Below are positions 8,389 through 17,251 of a DNA stretch of 64,000 nt, in pieces. Position 1 is the first letter of the stretch. Each line of letters opens with the position of its first letter. A program made the position numbers and the translations under genes. The notes beneath the pieces were generated by a model. The model was not told where the DNA came from, did no database searches, and saw only the letters and a program-made list of their open reading frames with translations. Source of the DNA: Methanolobus sp. (GTDB lineage: Archaea > Halobacteriota > Methanosarcinia > Methanosarcinales > Methanosarcinaceae); contig NZ_JADQBZ010000010.1 in NCBI RefSeq assembly GCF_016278365.1, positions 1-64,000 on the forward strand, read 5' to 3'.

Positions 8389-9675
8389 TTACAATATCAT
8401 TAAACTGCTCCATATAAGGAGAGAAACTGCACCAAGAACTGTTATTATGACAAAGTGGATCGTAACTTTTCTATAAAGTTGGTCAGCTCCTATCAATTTG
8501 ATATAGAGCGGCTTTGCCAGTGTACTTATGAGTCCTGCACTGACAGCTACCTGAGCAGCCTGGTGATAGGAAATAGTACCATTCAATGCGAGCGATGCCA
8601 TAGAAACGGTGACTGCTGAACTGCTCACAATCCCGCCGATAGCTGTTGCATATATTCCGACCGAGCCTCCATGAGATTGGGCAATGTCTGCAACAAGCGT
8701 TATAATCATGAAGAGGATCCCAAACTGTAATGCTGGTACGATGGCAAAAGGAGATCTCAGTTCTATTGTCTCATTAACTGTTGTTGGATGCCGTCTGCGC
8801 AAAACAATCAGAAGGGTAACTATGGACATTACAAGGAAAGGAGGTATCATCAATAGTGCCATCTTTCCGGAGGTATCCACAAGAAAAGCAAAAATGATAT
8901 CCCTTATGACCATAGAAGCAATTGTCAGTAGTGCACCTGTGCATATATGTCCGGTCAGGGAGGTTCTTTTTCTGGAAAGGTTGGATAAGGAGATTACTGC
9001 TGCTCCGCTGCTTGCCAGTCCTCCAAGGAATCCTGAGTAGGCTATACCTCCGCGGGCGCCTATTTTCTTGAGAAGCACATAACTGACAAAACTGATAGAA
9101 GATATGAGCACGATGATAAGCATGGTTGATTTTAGGCTTATAATGCCAAATATCGGCTCGTCAGGGACCACGGGATACAGGATGAAAGCAATAGCTATGA
9201 ACTGGAGTGCATCAATTATATCTCTCTCAGACAGGTTCTCCGCTAAGGAATGCAGAGGTTTTTTTTCGATGAGCAGGAATGTTATGATTACAGAAGTGAC
9301 AATTGCGATTATGAACAGGTCTGCTGCGATCAGTACTCCCAGCAGGTAAGTACAAAAAAGAGATATCGATGTAGTAAGGCCTAAGCTTCCATGTACTCTA
9401 TTGATATTGTATGCAAGGAAGATGCAGGTAACTCCTATGAATATCGTCGTGATAAGCAGGATTGAAGTTCCTGCATAATCTATAAGGAAAGCGGAAAGCA
9501 TGCCAAGGATACAGGTTAGCGTGAAAGTTCTTACACCGGCAAATATCCTTGAGTCTGACCTTTGTCGCTCCCTTTCAAGCCCGATGAGTATTCCGATCAT
9601 CAGTGACAGGAGGATCTTTTGTGTAAAATCCACTATAAGGGAATCCAGGCCAAACCGCAGTACTGTATCTTCCAT
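8389..9675 (-). CDS. MgtC/SapB family membrane protein with DUF4010
   Basis: A 428-aa polytopic membrane protein. The N-terminal ~140 residues are MgtC-like: GILIGLERERQRSDSRIFAG with a conserved Arg/Glu cluster. The remainder, about eight hydrophobic segments, is the DUF4010 module (GFLGGLASSGAAVISLS, GGIVSSSAVTVSMASLA). Such fusions are predicted Mg2+-homeostasis or transport-associated membrane proteins, but the activity is unproven. No close operon partner. Confidence 0.82.
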   Translation of the reverse strand: MEDTVLRFGLDSLIVDFTQKILLSLMIGILIGLERERQRSDSRIFAGVRTFTLTCILGMLSAFLIDYAGTSILLITTIFIGVTCIFLAYNINRVHGSLGLTTSISLFCTYLLGVLIAADLFIIAIVTSVIITFLLIEKKPLHSLAENLSERDIIDALQFIAIAFILYPVVPDEPIFGIISLKSTMLIIVLISSISFVSYVLLKKIGARGGIAYSGFLGGLASSGAAVISLSNLSRKRTSLTGHICTGALLTIASMVIRDIIFAFLVDTSGKMALLMIPPFLVMSIVTLLIVLRRRHPTTVNETIELRSPFAIVPALQFGILFMIITLVADIAQSHGGSVGIYATAIGGIVSSSAVTVSMASLALNGTISYHQAAQVAVSAGLISTLAKPLYIKLIGADQLYRKVTIHFVIITVLGAVSLLIWSSLMIL

Positions 9676-9979
9676 TCTATCTTTCCGTTACTTCCTGCTT
9701 TTGACAGGGTAGTGATACTGTCTGTAGCTGGTCTGGATATATCCATGCTGTTTATACTTTAAATATCTATATATATAATGATATTATAAATATATTTTTT
9801 AAATATAAGGTAGGTTTAAATAATATACTAAATAACCTTCTATGGGAGATATGGGTATATCGTTCTGCATTTTAAATGATCCGCCAGCTGGCACTTTCCT
9901 TGGAACTACTTTGAATGTCAGTCTGTTTGGGTTGTAATACCTGTAGGTAGTATCTTCCTGTAAGGGTGGGAGTAATCAA
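9676..9979. other. Divergent AT-rich promoter region
   Basis: It lies between the MgtC-like gene (minus) and the unknown gene at 9980 (plus). A very AT-rich stretch (9748-9832) contains several TATA-like boxes, including TTTAAATAATATA near 9814-9826. A 32-codon reading frame at 9842-9940 lacks a ribosome binding site and is not claimed as a gene. Confidence 0.35.
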
Positions 9980-10363
9980 ATGGCACAAAGTGGGACAATC
10001 GGTTTTTCGTTGGCAGGTACAGTTGGGGCTGAAGCTGAGATGGATGGAGAGGGCTTACAGAACATTTCTTCTGCGGCTGGTAATGTATACAATGATGAAC
10101 AACGGTACGAAAGAGCAAGGAACCTGAGAGACTGGGCTAAGGATTATTATCGGATCAAGGTGATGCCCAAGAACCGTTTCTCTCTCTTCAGGATAGAGCA
10201 CCTGACAGAGAATGATTCCATACAGATAACAGGTCAATTGGACGACGGGTCATGGGGAACTCAGCAGTGGCTGATAAATAAAAAGGATGTCCACTTTGTA
10301 GATGGAAAACTTGTTGCTGATGACCAGAGGATACAGGACGCAATATATCATATGCAGCATTGA
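9980..10363 (+). CDS. Conserved-looking protein of unknown function
   Basis: A 127-aa soluble protein with an ATG and a nearby GGGTGGGAG ribosome binding site, so expression is likely. It has a Gly/Ala-rich head (MAQSGTIGFSLAGTVGAEAE), a charged helix (YERARNLRDWAKDYYRIK) and a beta-rich tail (FRIEHLTENDSIQITGQL, GTQQWLINKKDVHFVDGKL). No signal peptide or membrane segment. I recognise no family. It precedes the 2-hydroxyacid dehydrogenase by 40 nt on the same strand and may share its transcript. Confidence 0.65.
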   Translation: MAQSGTIGFSLAGTVGAEAEMDGEGLQNISSAAGNVYNDEQRYERARNLRDWAKDYYRIKVMPKNRFSLFRIEHLTENDSIQITGQLDDGSWGTQQWLINKKDVHFVDGKLVADDQRIQDAIYHMQH

Positions 10364-10403
10364 AAAATACCTGTTGCGTTCTTAAAATAAGGGAGGTCTA
10401 TTT

Positions 10404-11402
10404 TTGGAGGAACCTATTGGAATAGTCGTTGCAGATCCGATAGTCCTGCAGCTTGAATATCATAAAGTTCTGGAAAGCCTGGGAGAACTTAAGGTCTACA
10501 ACACATGGCCTTTATCAGATGAAGAGTTCATTGAGAGAATAAAGGATGCAAGCATCGTAATTATTGGCAGATATGGTTTTCCTGCCCAAGCTTTCGAGTC
10601 TGCTGAGAACCTTCGGATGCTTGCGGTATGGCAGACAGGATATGATCACGTAGATATGGATGCGGCCACAAAACAAGGAGTTGTGGTTTCAAATGTACCC
10701 GGCTATGCTTTTGATGCTGTTGCAGAATTCGTTTTTGCCCAGACACTGAACCTGCTGAGACGTTTGCATGAAGCAGACCGCTCTCTCAGGGAGGGAGAAT
10801 TCGAATGGCGGGATTACATATGCGGAGCATATAAAGGCAATCAGCTTTTGGGCAAAACCATGGGAGTCATAGGTACGGGCAATATCGGCCGGCGGGTCAT
10901 AGAAATAGCACATGGTTTCAAAATGGAAGTGCTGGCATACACCGCGCATCCTGACCCTGAGAAAGAGGAAAAGCTGGGTGTCAGGTTCACGGATATGGAT
11001 GAACTGCTTACACGATCGGATATAATTACATTGCATGTACCGCTTACTCCCTCCACCGAGAGGATGATAGGGGCTGAAGAACTGTTGAAGATGAAGCCAA
11101 CTGCCATCCTAATAAACACTGCAAGAGGGGAAGTGATAGATGAAGCGGCTCTGCTTAGCGCCCTGCGAAGCGGTCATATTGCAGCAGCCGGACTTGATGT
11201 ATTCGAAGATGAGCCTCTTCCTCCCAATAGCCCTCTTCTTGGATCAGGTAAGGTGTTGCTGACACCACATATAGCTTTCCTTTCAGAAGAGTCTCTGGAT
11301 GAATGCACATCAGTGACAATAGATAATATCAGGATGTTTTTGCAGGGGAGCCCGCAGAATGTAGTGAACCCGGATGTGCTGGAAAAGGATCAACGCTCTT
11401 GA
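10404..11402 (+). CDS. NAD(P)-dependent D-2-hydroxyacid dehydrogenase
   Basis: A 332-aa soluble oxidoreductase. The TTG start is chosen because GGGAGGT sits 7 nt upstream and the product begins at the expected first strand. The Rossmann motif GVIGTGNIGRRV is at about residues 154-165. The catalytic residues are visible: Arg in NTARGEVID, Glu in FEDEPLP and His in LTPHIAFLS. Family members reduce 2-oxoacids or oxidise 3-phosphoglycerate-like substrates; it lacks the C-terminal ACT domain of SerA. Substrate unassigned. Confidence 0.88.
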   Translation: MEEPIGIVVADPIVLQLEYHKVLESLGELKVYNTWPLSDEEFIERIKDASIVIIGRYGFPAQAFESAENLRMLAVWQTGYDHVDMDAATKQGVVVSNVPGYAFDAVAEFVFAQTLNLLRRLHEADRSLREGEFEWRDYICGAYKGNQLLGKTMGVIGTGNIGRRVIEIAHGFKMEVLAYTAHPDPEKEEKLGVRFTDMDELLTRSDIITLHVPLTPSTERMIGAEELLKMKPTAILINTARGEVIDEAALLSALRSGHIAAAGLDVFEDEPLPPNSPLLGSGKVLLTPHIAFLSEESLDECTSVTIDNIRMFLQGSPQNVVNPDVLEKDQRS

Positions 11403-11785
11403 CCTTGATTAAAACAATATTGAGAGATGTCGTGTGGAACACGGGAATCAGTGAAAATAATATTACTGCGTGGCAGGAAAGTTTAAAAATCATAATAACC
11501 TAACTTTAATGGGGAGTGATTTAAATGCTTTATTGGATAATTCGGATTTTAATTGCCATAATAGTTCTTGTGATACTGTGGCAGATATTGCTGATCTTGC
11601 TATAAGCTATGTTAACAGGTCTGGCAGATTTTAAGGTAAGTGTGAATATTCAAATTGGAGGAAGTTTCTGCATGAAATCAGGCAGGACTTTCAGCCTCCT
11701 TTTTTCCAGGCATACTATATCAGTGCAGCTATAGGGTTGATAACACAATTATGTTTACATTTTCTGCAGGCCGCACTCCCCAACT
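11403..11785. other. Intergenic region with micropeptide and terminator-like hairpin
   Basis: Contains the 26-codon membrane micropeptide at 11525-11605, with a TTTAAAAATCATAATA promoter-like stretch ~35 nt upstream of its start. Further on, GGAGG (about 11660) and CCTCC (about 11696) flank a short arm and precede six T, resembling a plus-strand terminator. Confidence 0.4.
11525..11605 (+). CDS. Candidate 26-residue membrane micropeptide
   Basis: The frame reads MLYWIIRILIAIIVLVILWQ and then ILLILL, and stops at TAA. It is almost wholly hydrophobic, with one Arg and two Trp, consistent with a single membrane helix. A GGGGAGTGAT ribosome binding site lies 4 nt upstream of the ATG and an AT-rich promoter-like stretch precedes it, which makes translation plausible. 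It resembles in kind the tiny subunits or regulators of membrane complexes, but no partner is indicated. The frame could be fortuitous. Confidence 0.45.
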   Translation: MLYWIIRILIAIIVLVILWQILLILL

Positions 11786-11998
11786 TTACTTAAGACTTAT
11801 TGACCAGGCGTTGCCATTTTTCTGCATGCAGATCTTTTCTTCCCTTGCAAGCCATCCGATGGCCATGAAAACCGTCTGTGAATCAAAACCGCTTTCTTTG
11901 AGCACTTTCTTCACATTGGTCAGGTTCGATCCACCATTCTCAAGCAGCCTGTAAACATGGCCGGCTGCATCTCCTATATTGAAACATGCCTCATCCAT
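11786..11998 (-). CDS. Winged-helix protein, DUF2582-like
   Basis: A 70-aa protein. MDEACFNIGDAAGHVYRLLE, then TNVKKVLKESGFDSQTVFMAIGWLAREEKI and a short wing (KNGNAWSISLK) match the small winged-helix DUF2582 family. It probably binds DNA or protein; no effector domain is present. It lies 33 nt downstream of the debranching-enzyme gene on the same strand, so it could be the last gene of the glycogen run and a candidate regulator. Confidence 0.75.
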   Translation of the reverse strand: MDEACFNIGDAAGHVYRLLENGGSNLTNVKKVLKESGFDSQTVFMAIGWLAREEKICMQKNGNAWSISLK

Positions 11999-12031
11999 AT
12001 TAATTACTTCATGTTACTTGTTTATATAACT

Positions 12032-14029
12032 TTACAGGTCACTGTCAGTATCATTTATACCGATATCTTCCACGCAGGCACGCATGATCTCACCTACACT
12101 CCACGCCTGAGAGATGCATCCGCCCGGTGTGTGAGGTGCGTCACCATCGAATACTTCGGAAATGGTTCCAATACCTGCTTCTCCGAGGTGCCCTTTCAAC
12201 GCTTCGAGTAAAGTTATCATTTCCATTCTGCTATTGTTGGAGTCTCCGTTCACTTTTATATGTGCTGTTATGTATGGTCCGAGCAGCCAGGGCCACACAG
12301 TTCCGTTATGATAACTTGCGTCCCTGCTTTCCGTATTTCCTCGATAGACACCTACATAGCCGGGGTCTGAAGGCGAGAGTGTCCTGAGGCCATAAGGTGT
12401 CAGCAGTTCATCTCTGACAACATTCAATATACTCTTTTCAAGCTTCACAGAAAGCATTGTAAAAGGAAGCGACACGGCAAGGATCTGATTTGGCCTCACT
12501 GAGGCATCTTTCTGGTTAGTCTGGCCTGCTCTGCCTGAGTTTTCCGGGCCGGGAATGTAATCGTAGAGACAGCCTCTGTCCTCGTTCCAGAACTTTTCCT
12601 TATAGTTCTCCTTTGTGAGTTCAGCAAGCTCATGGAAACCGGAAGTTCCCATACCAAGCTGCTCTCCCATTAAAGATGCCTGCATCAGGGCATTATACCA
12701 GAGGGCATTTATTTCGCATGCTTTTCCTCTACGGGGAGTGATCTCCCTGTCCCCCACTTTCGCGTCCATCCAGGTAAGCTGCCCGCCATGGGATATCAGG
12801 CCATCCCTATCCATCCGGATGTCGTACTTTGTGCCTTTGTGGTAGTATCCGATGATGTCTTCTACGGTGTCCCACATGGTCCTGACGGAGTCCAGGTCGC
12901 CAGTATAGTCCAGGTACTTCCAGAGGGCATGAATAAACCACAGGGAAGCGTCCACTGTATTGTACACAGGCGGCTGGAACGGGTCATCCGGGAAAAGGTT
13001 GGGTATAAGCCCCTCATTGCAGCTGGATGCGAATGTTGTGAGTATTTCTCTGGCAACATCAAACCTTCCGGTAACAAGTGTCAGGCCGGGTATTGCTATC
13101 ATAGCATCCCTCCCCCAGTCTGCGAACCAGTGATAGCCCGCTATTAGTGACCTTGAGCCGGTGGACTGCCGGCTTACTATGAAAGAATCTCCTGCAGTAG
13201 CGAGCCTGTTGAGAAAATTCCCTTCTTGCCACAAATTCAGAGTGAGCTTGTTCCTTCGCTGGAGTTCACTTTCAAATAACCGGTTGACACCTTCTATATC
13301 AAGATGTTCTCTCATTGTAGTAGACGCAGAGACGAAGAAGGAAGAATTCCCTTTTCCAATATCCACCTCAAAGTACCCGGGATTGAAGTTGTCCTCTTGA
13401 TATGGATAACCTCTTGACCGTTCCTCTTCGTATTCGAGGTTATAATACCACCAGGCCTCCGGTATGAAATCCATATCTGAATGTAATTCCAATGTGCTCT
13501 GCCCGGATCTGATTAAAGTGCCTGTTTTGTGTGGATGCTGCTCAAACTCAATATTCCCTGATTTTGTCAGTCCGTGTATGTTCCTGTTATTAACAAGCGG
13601 GAATATCCTGAGGGTAGCACTTTTGCTATGCGGGTTTGAGGTATCATAGCGGATAACAGTCGTATTCTCCCCGTAAACCATCATTATGGTTTTTCTGAGT
13701 GCGACGTTTTCCATAAGATATTGGCATGCTGGAAAAGGCTCTGCAGAAAAATCATGCAGATAGCGGTAGCCTTCCGGGTATACAGTGCCGGGGTACTGGT
13801 GAACTGCAAGCTTATGTGTTTTCCCATTAACCTGTATCTCTTCGTCAAGGGACGAGAGTAACACCCTTCTGTTAACAGGAGGGTTCAGGGGTGCTACCAG
13901 CAGACCATGATACTTACGGGTGTTCATTCCGGTAACAGTGGATGAAGCATAGCCTCCAAGGCCGTTGGTGATTATCCACTCTCTGTCCGCACTTTTTTTT
14001 AACCAGGGTTCTTTGTCGGTAGTGGCCAT
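12032..14029 (-). CDS. Archaeal glycogen debranching enzyme (amylo-alpha-1,6-glucosidase)
   Basis: A 665-aa cytoplasmic glycoside hydrolase. The N-terminal module starts with EWIITNGLGGYASSTVTGMNTRKYHGLLVA, typical of the archaeal-type GDE N-domain. The C-terminal (alpha/alpha) barrel has HWFADWGRDAMIAIPGL, SLWFIHALW, TWMDAKVGD, and RPNQILAVSLP near the end. It removes alpha-1,6 branch stubs from glycogen. It is the last enzyme gene of a minus-strand run and follows the GH15 gene by 45 nt. Confidence 0.9.
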   Translation of the reverse strand: MATTDKEPWLKKSADREWIITNGLGGYASSTVTGMNTRKYHGLLVAPLNPPVNRRVLLSSLDEEIQVNGKTHKLAVHQYPGTVYPEGYRYLHDFSAEPFPACQYLMENVALRKTIMMVYGENTTVIRYDTSNPHSKSATLRIFPLVNNRNIHGLTKSGNIEFEQHPHKTGTLIRSGQSTLELHSDMDFIPEAWWYYNLEYEEERSRGYPYQEDNFNPGYFEVDIGKGNSSFFVSASTTMREHLDIEGVNRLFESELQRRNKLTLNLWQEGNFLNRLATAGDSFIVSRQSTGSRSLIAGYHWFADWGRDAMIAIPGLTLVTGRFDVAREILTTFASSCNEGLIPNLFPDDPFQPPVYNTVDASLWFIHALWKYLDYTGDLDSVRTMWDTVEDIIGYYHKGTKYDIRMDRDGLISHGGQLTWMDAKVGDREITPRRGKACEINALWYNALMQASLMGEQLGMGTSGFHELAELTKENYKEKFWNEDRGCLYDYIPGPENSGRAGQTNQKDASVRPNQILAVSLPFTMLSVKLEKSILNVVRDELLTPYGLRTLSPSDPGYVGVYRGNTESRDASYHNGTVWPWLLGPYITAHIKVNGDSNNSRMEMITLLEALKGHLGEAGIGTISEVFDGDAPHTPGGCISQAWSVGEIMRACVEDIGINDTDSDL

Positions 14030-14074
14030 GGAAGTCCTTCAATTCAATTATGGATGTCTGAAGTGAAACGTGAA

Positions 14075-16012
14075 CTATTGCAGACTATCAAGCATCAGTA
14101 TGTTGTCGATCATGAGGGCGCAGCTCCAGCTCAGGGGGATGGCCCAGGCAGGTTTTCCGCTATGTTTGTTTACCTGTTCCGGTAACAGTCCCGTACTTGT
14201 TGTGCCTCTGAGAGCCCATTCTATATATTCAAGAGCCTCTTCAAGCATTTTCCTGTATTCCTGTTCATTCCCTTTTCTTCGGGCTGACCCTGCAATCTCA
14301 AGCAAAGCTTTAGAGACCCAGAGTGTTGTTACAACCCAGGGATTGCCTTCAATATAATTATCTGTCTCGTAACGTTTTATCCCTTCATGGCCGTTCACAT
14401 GCACTGCGAGCTTTCTCTGAATTGTACGAATAGTGGAAAGGATCATTTCCCTTTCGTTTTCATCATCTGCGTTAAGCATGCCAAATGGCATGAACGCTCC
14501 CAGGATACTGGCATCGATCTCAGTGTCCAGCCTGCCATCAATCCTACCCCTTGCGAAATACCCCTCAGGCAGCCAGAACTCCCGGATAGTTGCTTCCTTG
14601 ATGATATTCGCTCTGTCAAGCCATCTTTTCCCGAGTTCCTTCTCATCGTATCCTGAAGCCATGTTAGCAGCCCCGGCAAGGCCTCCGTATATGGCAGCGT
14701 TTGTGTAGGTGAATATGCCTTTATATGATTCCCAGAGGCAGGTACATGGCTCATGAAGGCCGCCGATCGATCTCCTCATAAGATATTCGGCAGCCGGTAA
14801 AACACTTGGCCATATCTCGTTCAGGAAAGCGGTTCTGAGCGAAGGCTCCAGGCTTTGGTAATATTTGTCCATTGCAAAGAGTGTTGATCCTGTCTCATCT
14901 ATCTGGGTGGAGAAGTTGAAGTTCCCCCATGAAGAACCAAGGCTTCCATCCAGCCAGTAGCGCTGGAACCATGAGCCATCGGACATCTGGGTCTTCCTGC
15001 ACCATCTGAAGAAACGTAAGCAGAAGTCGGGATAACCGGCGTTGAGAAGCGCAACCACAGTTTCAGCAGCATCCCTGTTCCAGCAGTAGCCATAGCCTCC
15101 ACTCAGTTCAAAATCATGGTCAAATTCAGGCGCCGCTACAAAAGAGCCTTCTTTTGGGTCATTGAGAAGGGACAGGATCAGTAAAGAACGGTTGAAAGCG
15201 TTGATAAGATTCTCTCGGCTCTTATCTTCAAGTTGTGGCAATGTGATCTCTCTTTTTTGGGACAGCCAGCTGGTCTGATCCTCATACTCCTTCTGCACCC
15301 TCTTTTCCATAGTCTCATCGCTTATTGCTTTCATTTTACTGTAAAGCATCTCCCTTGTGGGCGCGGCACCAATAAAAATTGTTATTTCTTTAATTGAACC
15401 CGGCCCGATATCCAGTTCCCATCCAAGGGCACTGTTGAGCCTGCCTATTTCCTCACGTTTGTTCTGTAATTGCCCGTCCTGCATGTCGTGCAGGGCATTG
15501 GTCCATACATCCGAATCAAGTGCCCTGCCTATCTGCCATTCCCCGAACATGGGCTTTGAGGTGAGTCCCAGATGATAATTCCTTTTGTAATGTACAAGTA
15601 TGCCAGAATCAGGGTCGTAAAAGGCGGAATTCTTCTTTAGCGTCTCCCCAACCTGGAACTTCGAGTAATAAAAGAATTTACCCTTGAAACCTTCAGAAGC
15701 ACTTATCCTGTAATTACGGACCAGTATGGGAAGAGTGGGATGAGTGAGATCCAGGATGTCCATGCTTAGCCCGTCGGTGCGACTGAGGCGCGTGATCACA
15801 ACATTTGTATCTTCGATGTATCTCTGGGTAGCCTGCCACTCCTGATCCTCGGACCAGATAAGCCTGTTCCGGTCATACAGGCATGCCTGGGACTCTTCAA
15901 CATGCTGGGCAAAGTCCCTGCCCGGATAAAAGAATCCGAAAATCTCTGCTTTCTTTCCCATGGTAACAAGCAGTTCCCTGTTACCAAGTATCACGTTAGG
16001 TTGTCTTATCAA
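14075..16012 (-). CDS. Glycoside hydrolase family 15 (glucoamylase-like)
   Basis: A 645-aa protein. The N-terminal beta-sandwich (about 1-260) is followed by an (alpha/alpha)6 barrel with GGYGYCWNRDAAETVVALL, WFQRYWLDGSLGSSWGNFNFSTQIDETGS and CLWESYKGIFTYTNAAIYGG, the usual GH15 landmarks that include the catalytic acids. It likely releases glucose from alpha-glucans; trehalase activity in this family is an alternative. The TTG start has a GGGGGAGAT ribosome binding site close upstream. No signal peptide, so it is probably cytoplasmic. Follows the GH57 gene by 36 nt. Confidence 0.85.
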   Translation of the reverse strand: MIRQPNVILGNRELLVTMGKKAEIFGFFYPGRDFAQHVEESQACLYDRNRLIWSEDQEWQATQRYIEDTNVVITRLSRTDGLSMDILDLTHPTLPILVRNYRISASEGFKGKFFYYSKFQVGETLKKNSAFYDPDSGILVHYKRNYHLGLTSKPMFGEWQIGRALDSDVWTNALHDMQDGQLQNKREEIGRLNSALGWELDIGPGSIKEITIFIGAAPTREMLYSKMKAISDETMEKRVQKEYEDQTSWLSQKREITLPQLEDKSRENLINAFNRSLLILSLLNDPKEGSFVAAPEFDHDFELSGGYGYCWNRDAAETVVALLNAGYPDFCLRFFRWCRKTQMSDGSWFQRYWLDGSLGSSWGNFNFSTQIDETGSTLFAMDKYYQSLEPSLRTAFLNEIWPSVLPAAEYLMRRSIGGLHEPCTCLWESYKGIFTYTNAAIYGGLAGAANMASGYDEKELGKRWLDRANIIKEATIREFWLPEGYFARGRIDGRLDTEIDASILGAFMPFGMLNADDENEREMILSTIRTIQRKLAVHVNGHEGIKRYETDNYIEGNPWVVTTLWVSKALLEIAGSARRKGNEQEYRKMLEEALEYIEWALRGTTSTGLLPEQVNKHSGKPAWAIPLSWSCALMIDNILMLDSLQ

Positions 16013-16048
16013 GCTATATCTCCCCCAAGATGTGCTACATTCTTGCTG

Positions 16049-17251
16049 TTAGTGCCTGATTTCCTTTAATTTTCGGAATACCATTTCCTTGAAATCCATC
16101 ATTGCAGCCATGAAATTGATTCCTGCCTCATAGGGTGAGGAGTGTATACTGAAATATGAGTGTATGTCACCATCACCTAGCCACTTTGTGCTCATGTAAT
16201 AGTAGTGGTCCGAGGTTAGCAGGTGTTTCCATATCTTTAGGAGCTCCGGATCCCCGGTGGCTCTCACATAGGGCCCGAGCAGTTTAGCTTCCTCGAAGCA
16301 GCGCCGTTGCATATCATTGCCAAGCCAGGCGCTGGTATCTCTTTCAATATCTGCCCATGAAATGGTGGAGAAATCCCCTGCATCGATATCACCTGCAGGG
16401 GTGTATCTGCTTACAGTCTCCGAAGGAGTAAGGAATTGCATTCCACGGTCTATGACCTCGCCCGGGAGCGCTCTCAGGAAGGCGAATATGCCTGTATCCA
16501 TCCACTGGTGCTCTCCGAATGTCTCGTAATCCATAAAGATGTTGGCCGTCTCCCCTGCACTGCGGGACACCCAGTCAGCCCATTTATTTGCAGTTAGCGG
16601 ATACTCTTCCCACCAGCGCGATGAAAAGCGATAACCAATATCATCGCTTAACTTATAGTTCCTGAGCAGTACTGCTATGTTGCCATCTCTGGCTTTGTAT
16701 ACATGATTTGGCGAGCGGCCTTCAAGAACCCTCTCAATACCTTCTGTAAGTATGGCTTTGTATCCCATTTTTTCAGCAAGGGCAGCTATGCTGTTGTTGT
16801 ACAGCAGTTCTGTGTTCCTGAACACCTTAGGTTCAAAACCCAGCAGAGTTGACATTGCTGCACGGTGTTCCGTCACCTGTTCAATGAACTCGTCACCTGA
16901 CTCGAAAAGTGATGCAAGGGAATGATAATAGGTCTCATCGATGAATTCCATGCACCCGGTATCAGCAAGGTCCCGGAATGTTTCCAGCACATCTTCTCCC
17001 CATCTTTCACACTGGCTCAGGAGAGTGCCTGTGACAGACATACTTAGTTTCAGCTTCCCTTCGTTCTCATCGATAAGTTCCAGTATGGTGCGATTTGCAG
17101 GCAGATAACATTTTTCTGCAACCCTCCTGAATATCTCCTTATTGACATCATCATCGAAATATCTTCCAAAGCCTGCTGACTTGCTGTCAGGCCAGAACCA
17201 TTTGAGCCTGTATGGCTGGTGCACCTCAAAGTAGAAACAAACGGATCTCAT
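16049..17251 (-). CDS. GH57 alpha-amylase-type enzyme
   Basis: A 400-aa cytoplasmic glycoside hydrolase. Conserved region 1 (FEVHQP, residues 8-13) is intact. The presumed nucleophile is Glu148 (FRNTELLYNN) and the presumed acid/base is Asp241 (FMDYETFGEHQW). This is the GH57 alpha-amylase layout seen in methanogens (MJ1611-like). It likely cuts internal alpha-1,4 links of glycogen. Its ATG overlaps the stop codon of the upstream GH57-like gene by 4 nt, so the two are translationally coupled. Confidence 0.87.
   Translation of the reverse strand: MRSVCFYFEVHQPYRLKWFWPDSKSAGFGRYFDDDVNKEIFRRVAEKCYLPANRTILELIDENEGKLKLSMSVTGTLLSQCERWGEDVLETFRDLADTGCMEFIDETYYHSLASLFESGDEFIEQVTEHRAAMSTLLGFEPKVFRNTELLYNNSIAALAEKMGYKAILTEGIERVLEGRSPNHVYKARDGNIAVLLRNYKLSDDIGYRFSSRWWEEYPLTANKWADWVSRSAGETANIFMDYETFGEHQWMDTGIFAFLRALPGEVIDRGMQFLTPSETVSRYTPAGDIDAGDFSTISWADIERDTSAWLGNDMQRRCFEEAKLLGPYVRATGDPELLKIWKHLLTSDHYYYMSTKWLGDGDIHSYFSIHSSPYEAGINFMAAMMDFKEMVFRKLKEIRH

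Noticed and set aside
9842-9940. 32-codon frame MGDMGISFCILNDPP...
   Set aside because: No ribosome binding site and no typical features; probably leader DNA.
12862-13077. Minus-strand frame within the debranching-enzyme gene
   Set aside because: An alternate-frame shadow of a well-supported enzyme.
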